This document shows positions 35,014-43,876 of a stretch of 64,000 bases of DNA, piece by piece. Position numbers and translations under genes: made by a program. This DNA is from Novosphingobium sp. GTDB taxonomy: Bacteria; Pseudomonadota; Alphaproteobacteria; Sphingomonadales; Sphingomonadaceae. The stretch is from positions 1 to 64,000 of the forward strand of contig JACKKV010000005.1 of assembly GCA_024236235.1 (NCBI GenBank), written 5' to 3'. The notes under the pieces were generated by a model. That model did not search any database and had not been told where the DNA came from. It was given only the letters and a program-made list of their open reading frames with translations. Each line of letters opens with the position of its first letter. Positions within the stretch are counted from its first letter, which is position 1.

Positions 35014-37368
35014 TCAGGCGCCCTGGCTTTCGAGGAACAGGTCTGCCGTGGCTTCGATGATGGCATCGCAATCCAGCCGGTATTCCCGGTAGAGATCGGG
35101 CAGATCGCCGGTCTGGCCGAAGCGGTCCACACCCAGCGGGCTGACTTTCTGGCCGCGCACGCCGCCCAGCCAGGACAGCGCGGCGGGCGCGCCATCCAGC
35201 AGCGTCACCAGCCCGGCACCGGGCGCGAGCTTGCGCAGGATGTTTTCCGCATGAGACCGGCCCGCACCCTCGCCCTTCCAGCGCCCGGCCTGTGCCGCTG
35301 ACCAGCCGCGGTGCAGCAGATCGGGCGAGGTGACGTTGAGCAGGCCGATGCCCGGCAAGTCTTCGCGCAGCTGTTCCCATGCGGCCAGCGCCTCGGGCGC
35401 GACGGCCCCTGAAAAAACGATCGCGGCATCAGCATCGCCGGCGGGTTCATGGAACCAGTAAGCGCCTTTCAGCGCATCCTCCTGCCAACCATCGTCCCGG
35501 CGTTCGACCTGCCTGATCGAACGGGTTGAAAGCCGCAGATAGACCGCGCCGCCATCGTCGGCCTGCATATGGTCAAAGGCCCAGCCCATCATCAGCGCCA
35601 GTTCATCGGCAAAGGCTGGCTCGAAATGCGTCAGCCCGGGCTGGCCCATCGCGATCAGCGGCGGATTGATCGACTGATGCGCGCCGCCTTCGGGCCCCAG
35701 CGTCACGCCTGATGGCGTGGCCACCAGCAGGAAACGCGCATTCTGATAACAGCCATAGTTCAGCGCATCGAGCCCGCGGGCAATGAAGGGATCATAGACC
35801 GTGCCCACCGGCAGCAGACGCGATCCAAACAGCGGCGCTGACAGGCCCAGTGCCGCCAGCATCAGGAACAGATTGTTTTCGGCAATGCCCAGCTCGATAT
35901 GCTGCCCGGCCCCGTGCCCTTCCCATTTCTGCGGAGAGGGGATTTTTGCCCCGGCGAAAATGTCCTTCAGCCCGTCACGCCGGAACAGGCCGCGCTGGTT
36001 CACGAAACCGCCAAGGTTGGTGGAGACGGTGACATCGGGCGAGGTCGTCACGATCCGGTCGGCAATCTCATCGCCTGATTTGGCCAGATCGAGCAGGATG
36101 CGCCCGAAGGCAGCCTGAGTCGATTGCTCTTCCCCATCGGGCGGCGGAATGCGGGCGGGCATGGCGACGGCGGCGGCCTGCCTGCTGGCGTGCATCAGCT
36201 TGTCGCGGGCCGGTTCGATAAAGGCCATGAGGTCTGCGGCCACGTTATCGCCCAGCGCGGCGAAGGGTTCCCACTCCTCCCCTTCCGCAATGCTCATGGA
36301 ATCCCGCAGCGCGGCGATCTGCGTAGGGTTCATCAACCCGGCGTGATTATCCTTGTGGCCCGCGAAAGGCAGGCCATAGCCCTTGACGGTGTAAGCAATG
36401 AACATGGTCGGCACATCGTCATCCGCCTGCTCGAAGGCTTCCAGCAGGGTTTCGACGCAATGCCCGCCAAGGTTGGTCATCAGCGCGGCCAGTTCCGCAT
36501 CGCCGAAGCTGTCAATCAGCTTAAGCGCCTGCTTCCTGCCCGCCAGATCGCGATGCAGGCGTTCGCGCCAGGCAGCACCCCCCTGATAAGTCAGCGCGGC
36601 ATATTCGGCATTGGGGCACTGGTCGATCCAGTCCGCCACCACCTGCCCGCCGGGCTTCGCAAAAACTTCGCGCTGGCGCTTGCCATGTTTCAGCGTCAGC
36701 ACCCGCCAGCCGCAGGTTTCGAAAATGTCGTCAAAGCGGCGGAACATGCGGTCAGCTGTCGTACTGTCCAGCGACTGACGGTTGTAATCGACAATCCACC
36801 AGCAATTGCGGATGCCGTGCTTGAAACCTTCGATCAGGCATTCATAGATATTGCCTTCATCCAGTTCGGCATCGCCCATCAGCGCGATCATGCGCCCGGT
36901 CTGCGCCTCTGCCAGCTGGCCGTGAGCGACGAGGTAATCCTGCACCAGGCTGGCGAATGCCGTGATCGCCACCCCCAGACCCACCGATCCGGTGGAGAAA
37001 TCGACCGGAATGCTGTCCTTGGTGCGCGAGGGGTAACTCTGCGCCCCGCCCATGCCGCGAAACCGTTCCAACTGTTCGCGGCTCTGCGTGCCCAGCAGAT
37101 AGTGAATGGCGTGCAGCACCGGCCCGGCATGCGGCTTGACGGCCACCTTGTCCTGCGGGCGCAGCGCGTGAAAATAGAGCGCGGCCATGATCGTGCTGAT
37201 CGAGGCGCAACTGGCCTGGTGCCCGCCGACCTTCAGACCGTCGCGGCTCTCGCGCAGGTGATTGGCATTGTGAATAATCCACGAGGCAAGCCAGCGCAGC
37301 CGGGCATCAAGCGTTTCGATCTTGCGCACCAGATCGGCGCGCGCGTGCAACGCGGCAGGGTCAGACAT
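35014..37368 (-). CDS. AceE-like 2-oxoacid dehydrogenase E1 (pyruvate/2-oxobutyrate type)
   Basis: The product has 784 residues from the ATG at 37368 (MSDPAALHARADLVRK). It is a homodimeric-type, transketolase-like E1 using thiamine diphosphate. The TPP region has GDAELDEGNIYECLIEG; PSRTKDSIPVDFSTGSVGLG and HIELGIAENNLFLML are further signatures. It is shorter than AceE of E. coli (about 890). The divergent Lrp regulator recalls mdeR-mdeB of Pseudomonas putida, where the E1 acts on 2-oxobutyrate from methionine, but no methionine gamma-lyase gene is here. The E2 partner seems lost nearby, so E2/E3 must come from elsewhere. Confidence 0.88.
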   Translation of the reverse strand: MSDPAALHARADLVRKIETLDARLRWLASWIIHNANHLRESRDGLKVGGHQASCASISTIMAALYFHALRPQDKVAVKPHAGPVLHAIHYLLGTQSREQLERFRGMGGAQSYPSRTKDSIPVDFSTGSVGLGVAITAFASLVQDYLVAHGQLAEAQTGRMIALMGDAELDEGNIYECLIEGFKHGIRNCWWIVDYNRQSLDSTTADRMFRRFDDIFETCGWRVLTLKHGKRQREVFAKPGGQVVADWIDQCPNAEYAALTYQGGAAWRERLHRDLAGRKQALKLIDSFGDAELAALMTNLGGHCVETLLEAFEQADDDVPTMFIAYTVKGYGLPFAGHKDNHAGLMNPTQIAALRDSMSIAEGEEWEPFAALGDNVAADLMAFIEPARDKLMHASRQAAAVAMPARIPPPDGEEQSTQAAFGRILLDLAKSGDEIADRIVTTSPDVTVSTNLGGFVNQRGLFRRDGLKDIFAGAKIPSPQKWEGHGAGQHIELGIAENNLFLMLAALGLSAPLFGSRLLPVGTVYDPFIARGLDALNYGCYQNARFLLVATPSGVTLGPEGGAHQSINPPLIAMGQPGLTHFEPAFADELALMMGWAFDHMQADDGGAVYLRLSTRSIRQVERRDDGWQEDALKGAYWFHEPAGDADAAIVFSGAVAPEALAAWEQLREDLPGIGLLNVTSPDLLHRGWSAAQAGRWKGEGAGRSHAENILRKLAPGAGLVTLLDGAPAALSWLGGVRGQKVSPLGVDRFGQTGDLPDLYREYRLDCDAIIEATADLFLESQGA

Positions 37369-37447
37369 CGCATCCTCCATGATCACAGGCAGGATAGCGC
37401 CGCCGAAGTGGAATGTCCTTGCAAACCATGGCGCGAAATCGATATGA

Positions 37448-37466
37448 TAAGGCATTCTCTGCCTTA
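37448..37466. promoter_or_regulatory. Perfect inverted repeat between E1 and Lrp genes
   Basis: TAAGGCATTCTCTGCCTTA has exact 7-bp arms around a 5-base centre. It lies 9 bases before the upstream-most Lrp ATG and 80 before the E1 ATG. A site of this size in a divergent Lrp intergenic region is a likely Lrp operator controlling both directions. Confidence 0.6.
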
Positions 37467-37474
37467 AAACCGAC

Positions 37475-37963
37475 ATGATGAGCAATTTTATGCTGGAAGA
37501 ACTTGACCGCTTCGATCTCGCCATCCTCGATCAGCTGCAGGAGGACGGGCGCATGACCAATCAGGAACTGGCCGACGCCATCGGCCTATCGCCCAGCCCG
37601 TGCCTGCGCCGCACCCGGCGCCTGGAAGAACGTGGCGTGATCGATGGCTATGTCGCGCTGGTCGATCCGGCCCGGATGGGGCTAGGCGTCACCGCCTTCC
37701 TGCGCATCCGCCTGTCGAGCCAGGATGATGCCAGCCTCGCCCGGTTCGAGGAGGCGATTGCCGACTTTCCGGAGGTCATGGAGTGCTATCTGATGACGGG
37801 GGAAGCAGATTATCAGTTGCGGGTGCTGGTCCCCGCGCTCGGCGCTTATGAGGATTTCCTGCGCCACCGGCTGACAAAGGTGCCGGGCGTGGCGCAGGTC
37901 ACCACCAGCTTCGCACTGCGCCCGGTGATCTACCGGACGAAATTGCCGCGCCCGGACGAATGA
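37475..37963 (+). CDS. Lrp/AsnC-family transcriptional regulator
   Basis: The product has up to 162 residues (ATG at 37475, 37478 or 37490; MLEELDRFDLAILDQLQEDGR is the family start). The helix-turn-helix (about 24-55: TNQELADAIGLSPSPCLRRTRRLEERGVI) is followed by a RAM ligand domain (about 70-150) with VMECYLMTGEADYQLRV. It is divergent from the E1 gene with the 19-bp palindrome between. It probably senses an amino acid and controls E1. Confidence 0.94.
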   Translation: MMSNFMLEELDRFDLAILDQLQEDGRMTNQELADAIGLSPSPCLRRTRRLEERGVIDGYVALVDPARMGLGVTAFLRIRLSSQDDASLARFEEAIADFPEVMECYLMTGEADYQLRVLVPALGAYEDFLRHRLTKVPGVAQVTTSFALRPVIYRTKLPRPDE

Positions 37964-38176
37964 TCAGGCGGCGGCTGCAGGGCTTGGCTTACGCCAGAAC
38001 AGCGCCGGGCAGGAAGAGAAGGCAGAGAAGGATCCATTTGACGACTGATCGAGGCAGCCCTGCGCCGTTCTGGCCAAGCCGTGCGGATGGTGCCATGCGA
38101 TCGATGAGTCCTGACGCCAGGTTGCCAATGGCCACCTTCCTGTCTATCTGGTCAAGTCAAATGAATGGAGGGGAAG

Positions 38177-38557
38177 ATGGCAAAACATGTCCTGCTGGCG
38201 CTTACCAACCCGGTCGAAGGCAGGGAGGCCGAATTCAACGACTGGTACGACAAAATTGCCTACCCCACGTACAAGTCGCTTCCCGGCCTGGTCCCTCTCG
38301 GTCGCTTCAAGGCGGCGGATGTCCCTCACATGTTCCCTTTTCAGCGGAACAATGAATACAAATACCTTTCCATCTACTATTTCGAAGCTGATGACCCTGC
38401 TGAATTCATGGATCGCATCAAGGCGACATTCGCTGATCGCCCGGAATATGAATTTTCATCCGACATCGACACCTCATGCTTCTTCGAACCGATCTTCACT
38501 GCGATAACGGACGTCAATTTCGAACCGTTGGACCGGTTTGAAAGTCTCAAGCGTTAA
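38177..38557 (+). CDS. EthD/DUF4286-like dimeric alpha-beta barrel protein
   Basis: The product has 126 residues from the ATG at 38177, which has AGGGGAAG directly before it. MAKHVLLALTNPVEGREAEFNDWYDK then PTYKSLPGLVPLGRFKAAD resembles small ferredoxin-like-fold proteins found beside aromatic or steroid catabolic genes (EthD and similar). No catalytic residue can be named. The 214 bases before it hold no convincing gene. It precedes the VOC gene by 86 bases and may belong to the same pathway. Confidence 0.7.
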   Translation: MAKHVLLALTNPVEGREAEFNDWYDKIAYPTYKSLPGLVPLGRFKAADVPHMFPFQRNNEYKYLSIYYFEADDPAEFMDRIKATFADRPEYEFSSDIDTSCFFEPIFTAITDVNFEPLDRFESLKR

Positions 38558-38577
38558 TGGGCTGAAACAATCATTTC

Positions 38578-38606
38578 TTGAACCATTTGATCAGTTTTAA
38601 TATGAT
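38578..38606 (+). promoter_or_regulatory. Promoter with shared 16-bp site before the VOC gene
   Basis: TTGAAC (38578-38583), a 17-base spacer and TATGAT (38601-38606) form a good sigma-70 promoter 38 bases before the ATG. The spacer contains ACCATTTGATCAGTTT (38582-38597), the exact inverse of the site at 27117-27132. A repressor bound here would block the polymerase. Confidence 0.6.
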
Positions 38607-38643
38607 CACAGTTTGAATCACAGACGCTCACCGGAGAGATTGC

Positions 38644-39228
38644 ATGCCCCAGGCCGCTGACCCGCAAAACGCGATCCTGCCTCCCGCGCGGCTCGCGCAT
38701 GTGGTGCTGCGAACCTCGAACTTCGCAGAAATGATCGCCTGGTACGAGACGGTCTTTGGCGCAAAGCGCGTGTTCGAGAACGAATTCCTGTGTTTCCTTA
38801 CCTATGACGAGGAGCATCACCGGATCGCGATCCTCAACATGCCTGATCTGAAGCCCGCGCCAGATGGCATCACCGGCTTTCATCATGCGGCCTTCACGTA
38901 TGACACCTTGGGTGATCTGCTGGCAACGTACAAGCGACTGCGCGACCTGGGGATCAAGCCGATTTTCCCGATCAATCACGGGCCGACGACTTCGATGTAC
39001 TACGCTGACCCGGACGGCAACCAGATCGAGTTGCAGATCGAGAATTACCCGTCAGTCGAGGAATCGACGCAGTTCTTTTTCACGCCTGCCTTCGCGGAAA
39101 ATCCGATCGGGGTCGAATTCGATCCCGATGACTTGCTGCGGCGCTTCGAGGCTGGTGAACCGGAAGCCTCGCTGAAACTGCGCCCCGATATCGGCCAGCG
39201 CGGGCTGGAGGCGGTCAAGCTGCGGTAA
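38644..39228 (+). CDS. VOC-family protein (extradiol-dioxygenase-like)
   Basis: The 194-residue protein has one vicinal-oxygen-chelate module pair. LAHVVLRTSNF (His near 20), GFHHAAFTY (His near 80) and YYADPDGNQIELQIE (Glu near 129) supply the 2-His-1-Glu iron site of extradiol dioxygenases and glyoxalases. The long C-terminal tail (about 145-194) is unusual. It may be a ring-cleaving enzyme acting on a catechol made by the FAD monooxygenase of 27 kb, whose promoter shares a 16-bp site. That link is inference. Confidence 0.85.
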   Translation: MPQAADPQNAILPPARLAHVVLRTSNFAEMIAWYETVFGAKRVFENEFLCFLTYDEEHHRIAILNMPDLKPAPDGITGFHHAAFTYDTLGDLLATYKRLRDLGIKPIFPINHGPTTSMYYADPDGNQIELQIENYPSVEESTQFFFTPAFAENPIGVEFDPDDLLRRFEAGEPEASLKLRPDIGQRGLEAVKLR

Positions 39229-39335
39229 CCGCCCCGATTGGTCATGGCCGGGTGGGGCGGGCATCCGCCGCGCCGCTGCCGGACTGTCGGTCCACGCCTG
39301 TTACGGATTGAATTCGACAACGGAAGTTCAGACAT

Positions 39336-41015
39336 ATGAGCGCGAACCAGTATGATGTCGTGGTGATCGGCTCCGGTGCTTCCGGGCTGACCTGCGCGAC
39401 AGTTGCCCAGCAGAAGGGCCTGCGCTGTCTGCTGGTCGAAAAGGCAGGTCAACTGGGCGGCACCACCGCCTATTCGGGCGGGGGCGTCTGGATCGCGGGC
39501 AACCCCCATATGCATCAGTCGGGGGCGAGCGACTCGCGCGCCGATGCGAAGGCCTATCTCTCGGCGGTGCTGGGCAATCACTATGACGAACTACTGATCG
39601 AGGCTTTCCTCGATAGCGGTCCGGAAATGGTATCCTACATGGAAGAGAACACGCAGGTTCGCTTCTTCTCGATTCCCCTGTCCGATTACCGCCCCGAATT
39701 TCCCGGCGCGAAGCTTGGTCGCACGATGCTGACGCAGGAGTATGACGGGCGGGCGCTGGGCGGCTGGCTGCGCAAGCTCCGCCTGCCGCTGCCAGGCTAT
39801 GTCGCCTTCGGCTCGATGCAGACTGATCCCCAGCATCTGGCCAAGCTCAAGCAGGCGTTCCGCAGCTGGGAAGGTTTCCGGTTCAGCGCCGGGCGCTTTG
39901 CCGCCTTCCTGCGCGATCTGGTGCAATACGGACGCGGCGCCAACCTTGCCAATGGCAACGCCCTGGTCGGCAGGCTGCTGCGCTCCGCACTGGATGCGGG
40001 CGTCGAAATATGGCCCGCCTCGCCCGCCGTGCGCTTGCTCCACGATGACGCGCAGGGCGTTGCGGGCGTCGTCGTTCGCCGCCCCGACGGCAGCGAGGTG
40101 GAGATCGCCGCAAGCAAGGGCGTGGTGCTGGCCAGCGGCGGCTTTGGCAGCAATCAGGCGATGGTCGAACAATTCATGCCCATGCCCGGGGTGCATACGG
40201 CGATCAGCCCCGAATCCAACACGGGTGACGGGCTGGCAATGGGACAGGCAGCCGGAGGCACCTTGCCCGAGCCGAACCCCGACAACGGCATCTGGTCCCC
40301 GGTGTCCCTGGTTCGCGATCGTTCCGGAAAGCTGCGCAGCATCTTCCCGCATTTCGGGCCCGACCGCGGCAAGCCCGGCACGATTATTGTAGCACCCGAT
40401 GGAAAACGCTTCGCGAACGAGGCTTCGCCCTATCAGGACTTCACCAATGTAATGCACCGGCTGGGGATCGGGACGGCCTGGCTCGTCTTCGATCACCGGA
40501 TGCTGCGCAACTATGGCGTCGGGGTCGCCCTGCCCGCTCCCCTGCCGTACAAGAAGCATATCCGCAGCGGTTATCTCAAGGTCGCGGATTCGATTGGCGA
40601 ACTTGCCGCGCGGATCGGAGTCGATCGCGCCGCGCTGAAAGCGACGGTGGAGGAATTCAACCGCCATGCCCGCAATGGCAAGGATCCTGCGTTCAACCGG
40701 GGCGGCAACATCTATGACAACGCGCAAGGCGATTTCGAACACCGGCCCAATCCCAATCTCGCACCAGTGGAGGTCGGGCCGTTCTATGCGGTCGAGATTC
40801 ACCCCGGCAACGTCAGTTCGCTGTACGGGTTCAGCACCACCGCCGATGCGCAGGTGATGAACCGGGATCGCCAGCCCATTCCCGGACTCTACGCTGTCGG
40901 GCTGGACCAGAATTCCCTGATGAAGGGCTTTTACCCCGGCGGTGGTTCCAGCCTCGGTCCGGGCATGACCTTCGCCTATCGCGCAGCGCTGCACATGGCC
41001 GGCCAGACGGGCTGA
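39336..41015 (+). CDS. FAD-dependent dehydrogenase, 3-ketosteroid-dehydrogenase-like
   Basis: The 559-residue flavoprotein is of the fumarate-reductase/KstD superfamily. GSGASG (12-17), GTTAYSGGGVWIAG (about 46-59) and the C-terminal GFYPGGGSSLGPGMTFAYRAALHMA are typical of 3-ketosteroid delta1- or delta4-dehydrogenases, including a Tyr in the final motif that is catalytic in known KstD proteins. It probably introduces a double bond into a cyclic ketone. It lies 107 bases after the VOC gene on the same strand, followed by an SDR. The real substrate is unknown. Confidence 0.88.
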   Translation: MSANQYDVVVIGSGASGLTCATVAQQKGLRCLLVEKAGQLGGTTAYSGGGVWIAGNPHMHQSGASDSRADAKAYLSAVLGNHYDELLIEAFLDSGPEMVSYMEENTQVRFFSIPLSDYRPEFPGAKLGRTMLTQEYDGRALGGWLRKLRLPLPGYVAFGSMQTDPQHLAKLKQAFRSWEGFRFSAGRFAAFLRDLVQYGRGANLANGNALVGRLLRSALDAGVEIWPASPAVRLLHDDAQGVAGVVVRRPDGSEVEIAASKGVVLASGGFGSNQAMVEQFMPMPGVHTAISPESNTGDGLAMGQAAGGTLPEPNPDNGIWSPVSLVRDRSGKLRSIFPHFGPDRGKPGTIIVAPDGKRFANEASPYQDFTNVMHRLGIGTAWLVFDHRMLRNYGVGVALPAPLPYKKHIRSGYLKVADSIGELAARIGVDRAALKATVEEFNRHARNGKDPAFNRGGNIYDNAQGDFEHRPNPNLAPVEVGPFYAVEIHPGNVSSLYGFSTTADAQVMNRDRQPIPGLYAVGLDQNSLMKGFYPGGGSSLGPGMTFAYRAALHMAGQTG

Positions 41016-41141
41016 ACCCTGGCAAGTGGCGCGTTGCACCGATTTGTGCCCTGATCTCAGGGGGCGTACTCAAAATCTTCGAAACCGGGCCTGGATCTCG
41101 GAAAAATCGTTCTCGACCCAACAGCATAAGGACCACAGGCA

Positions 41142-41894
41142 ATGGCGAATTTCACAGGCAAGGCCATCCTCGTAACCGGCGCGGCCAGTGGCATGGGCCT
41201 CGCGACCGCAAGACTGCTGGCCCAGGCGGGGGCAAAGTTGCTGCTTTCCGACCTTGACGAAGCAGCCGCACAGCGCGCGGCCGCCGAATGCGGGGCGAGC
41301 GAGGCGCTGGGCATCGGGTGCGACGTATCATCGGAAGACGCGGTCAGGGCCATGGTCGAACGCGCGGTGAGCACCTTTGGCAGGATTGACGGCGCGTGCA
41401 ACGCGGCTGGCGTGCCGCAGACGGGCAAGCCACTGGCGGAAGTGACCGCCGCTGAATGGGACCGCTGCCACGGGGTCAATCTGCGCGGGGTATTCCTGTG
41501 CAACAAATACGAAATCGCCGCGATGCTCGAAACCGGTGGCGGCGCGATCGTCAACATCGTCTCCACGGCCAGCATGGTCGGCTTCCCCAACGGGGCGGAA
41601 TATTGCGCCAGCAAGGCGGGCGTGCTTGGCCTGATGCGCGGCGCGGCCATCGATTACGCGCGCCAGGGCATTCGCATCAATTCGGTGCTCCCCGGTGCAA
41701 CGGATACGCCGATGCTGGCTGGTGCCTTTGCGCGCGATCCCGGCCTCAGGGATGCGCTGGCCTCGGTGCATCCGATCGGACGGCTCGGCCAGCCCGAAGA
41801 AATCGCGACTGCGGTGCGCTGGCTCCTGTCTGACGAGGCGAGCTTCGTTACCGGGGCATCCTATGCTGTCGATGGCGGCATGACCGCCATGTGA
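41142..41894 (+). CDS. Short-chain dehydrogenase/reductase
   Basis: The 250-residue classical SDR has TGAASGMGLA (NAD(P) motif), the NAAG-like CNAAG, NIVSTASMV with the catalytic Ser, YCASK (Tyr/Lys) and VLPGATDTPM. It interconverts an alcohol and a ketone. It is 126 bases after the KstD-like gene and probably in the same operon. A GC-rich inverted repeat (GGCGCC-GGTT-GCGCCGGC region) follows its stop. Confidence 0.95.
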   Translation: MANFTGKAILVTGAASGMGLATARLLAQAGAKLLLSDLDEAAAQRAAAECGASEALGIGCDVSSEDAVRAMVERAVSTFGRIDGACNAAGVPQTGKPLAEVTAAEWDRCHGVNLRGVFLCNKYEIAAMLETGGGAIVNIVSTASMVGFPNGAEYCASKAGVLGLMRGAAIDYARQGIRINSVLPGATDTPMLAGAFARDPGLRDALASVHPIGRLGQPEEIATAVRWLLSDEASFVTGASYAVDGGMTAM

Positions 41895-42004
41895 CCGAGG
41901 TGCGGCGCCGGTTGCGCCGGCAGGATACGGCAGGAAACAGGAAAACCGGGTATGGTCTGAACCTGCAGCTGAACAGGTCAGGCAAAGGTTTGCCAACACT
42001 TCTG

Positions 42005-42033
42005 TTGACGCGCGCGCATTGTGCGGGAACGAT
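42005..42033 (+). promoter_or_regulatory. Possible promoter for the hydrolase gene
   Basis: TTGACG and AACGAT are separated by 17 bases within the 213-base gap before the hydrolase. This would place the start of the mRNA near 42040 and favours the GTG start at 42108. Confidence 0.35.
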
Positions 42034-42107
42034 GGTCCATGTGCCGCCAGGTGATGCACATCGAACAACGAAGTGCGCACCCCGACCGGGATACGCGGAG
42101 AGATGAC

Positions 42108-43016
42108 GTGATCAGCGCACAGGCAGAACAGATCGTGGTGTTGTACCGGGACTGGGTCTCGCGCCAGACCCCGGACATGACCGAAGTGGATGCGCGCGCG
42201 CTCTTTTCGGAATGGACCACGCTTACCAGCGAGCCCGACGACGTACGTTATGAGGAGATTGAGCTCGAAACCTGCGGAGCGATGTGGATACTGCCGGACG
42301 AAAGGGATGACGGCAAAGTGCTGCTCTGTTCGCATGGCGGCGGGTACATTGGCGGATCGATGCAGGTTCACCGCAAGTTTTTCGGTCATGTCGCCAAGGC
42401 TGCGGGATGCCGCGCGCTGAACGTCGATTACCGGCTGGCACCCGAGTTTCCGCACCCCGCATCCGTGCACGACATGACGGCGGCCTATCGCTGGCTCATC
42501 ACAGATCAGGGCTATGCGCCAGACCATATCGCATTGGTTGGCGACTCAGCGGGAGGTGCCCTGGCGCTGACCAATATCGCCAACATGCGCAAACGGGGGC
42601 TGCCCTTTCCGGCTGCCACCATGCCTCTTTCGCCCTGGGCCTGCCGCGATACGTCCAGCCCCAGCTATCAAACCAATATCGACAATGATGTTCTGACCAG
42701 GCGAGAACTTTCATCTTGGATTGCCGATCTGGTGCTGGGGCCTGACGGGGACTGGCGCGACCCGCTGATCAACCCGTTCTATGTCGACTATGCGGGCTTC
42801 CCGCCGATCTATCTTCAGGTGGGCGGATATGAGGCAATCCTGGATGACAGCACCCGCATCGCCGATTGCGCGCGCAACGCGAATGTGGATGTGAAGATCG
42901 ACGTCTTCCCGCAGATGCAACATTGCTTCCAGCTGATGGCAGGCAATGCGCCGGAAGCGGACGATGCGGTCGCGCGGCTGGCGCAGTGGGTCAGGCCGCT
43001 GCTCGGGATCGGATAG
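42108..43016 (+). CDS. Alpha/beta hydrolase, hormone-sensitive-lipase family
   Basis: The product has 302 residues from the GTG at 42108, chosen because GGAGAG precedes it and the frame upstream is not conserved-looking; an upstream start to 42021 is possible. The oxyanion motif HGGGYIGGS, the nucleophile motif GDSAGG and YRLAPEFPHPA define the HSL group of carboxylesterases/lactonases. The final DDAVARLA region follows the catalytic His (MQHCFQ). It could open a lactone formed by a Baeyer-Villiger step; this is inference. Confidence 0.9.
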   Translation: MISAQAEQIVVLYRDWVSRQTPDMTEVDARALFSEWTTLTSEPDDVRYEEIELETCGAMWILPDERDDGKVLLCSHGGGYIGGSMQVHRKFFGHVAKAAGCRALNVDYRLAPEFPHPASVHDMTAAYRWLITDQGYAPDHIALVGDSAGGALALTNIANMRKRGLPFPAATMPLSPWACRDTSSPSYQTNIDNDVLTRRELSSWIADLVLGPDGDWRDPLINPFYVDYAGFPPIYLQVGGYEAILDDSTRIADCARNANVDVKIDVFPQMQHCFQLMAGNAPEADDAVARLAQWVRPLLGIG

Positions 43017-43065
43017 TGCGCGCCATCGGCCCCCGCGCCGGATGGCGCCAGACGGGATGCAAAAC

Positions 43066-43809
43066 ATGGGGCGGCTAGAGGGCAAGGTCGCGCTGATTTC
43101 CGGCGCAGCGCAGGGCATGGGCGAAGCTCATGCACGCCGCTTCGTGCAGGAGGGCGCGCGCGTCGTCCTGACTGACATCATCGAAGAGCAGGGAGCGCGC
43201 CTTGCCGCCGAACTCGGCGCAGGCGCCGCCTTCCTGCCCCACGATGTCACTGACAGTCAGTCATGGGCAGAGATCGTGGGCGAGGCGACCCGCAGATTCG
43301 GCCTCATCAACGTCCTCGTCAACAATGCCGGCATATTGGGGCCACGGGCAAAAATGGCCGATCTCGCCGAAGACGAATTCGACAGGGTGATGGAAGTCAA
43401 TCTTCACGGCACTTTTCTGGGTATGCGCAGCGTCATTCCCTCCATGATCGAGGCGGGCGGCGGGTCAATCATCAACATCTCGTCCGTCGCCGGGCTGGCC
43501 GCCGTGAACGGATCGCCAAATTCGGCTTATGTGGCCTCGAAATTCGCCATTCGCGGCATTACCAAGGCCGCCGCATCCGAATATGGCCCGCAGAATATCA
43601 GGGTCAACAGCGTCCATCCCGGTTACATCCTGACGCCGATGACCGGCGCTGCCGGACCTGCGCTGGCCGCACGGGCCGAGCACACCTTCCTCAGGAAAAT
43701 CGGCGATCCGGACGAGGTCGCCAATCTCGTCCTGTTTCTTGCATCGGACGAATCCTCGCTCATTACCGGGGCGGAACATGTAATCGACGCCGGACTGACC
43801 GCACAATGA
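43066..43809 (+). CDS. Short-chain dehydrogenase/reductase
   Basis: The product has 247 residues from the ATG at 43066 (MGRLEGKVALISGAAQGMG); the ATG at 43057 is also possible. SGAAQGMG binds NAD(P), VNNAGI follows, ISSVAG carries the catalytic Ser and YVASKFA the Tyr/Lys. VHPGYILTPM is the usual C-terminal phrase. It resembles 3-alpha/20-beta-hydroxysteroid-dehydrogenase-like SDRs. It follows the hydrolase by 49 bases and precedes the Gfo/Idh/MocA gene. Confidence 0.94.
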   Translation: MGRLEGKVALISGAAQGMGEAHARRFVQEGARVVLTDIIEEQGARLAAELGAGAAFLPHDVTDSQSWAEIVGEATRRFGLINVLVNNAGILGPRAKMADLAEDEFDRVMEVNLHGTFLGMRSVIPSMIEAGGGSIINISSVAGLAAVNGSPNSAYVASKFAIRGITKAAASEYGPQNIRVNSVHPGYILTPMTGAAGPALAARAEHTFLRKIGDPDEVANLVLFLASDESSLITGAEHVIDAGLTAQ

Positions 43810-43876
43810 GCGGGGTGAACCACCGGGGAACCTTTTGCCATCCCCCCAGCCAAGGCAATGAACTGGAAGATATTCT

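Noticed and set aside
37964..38176. Possible small gene between Lrp and the EthD-like gene
   Set aside because: The plus-strand frame here is Arg-rich, has no conserved features and overlaps the start of the real gene.
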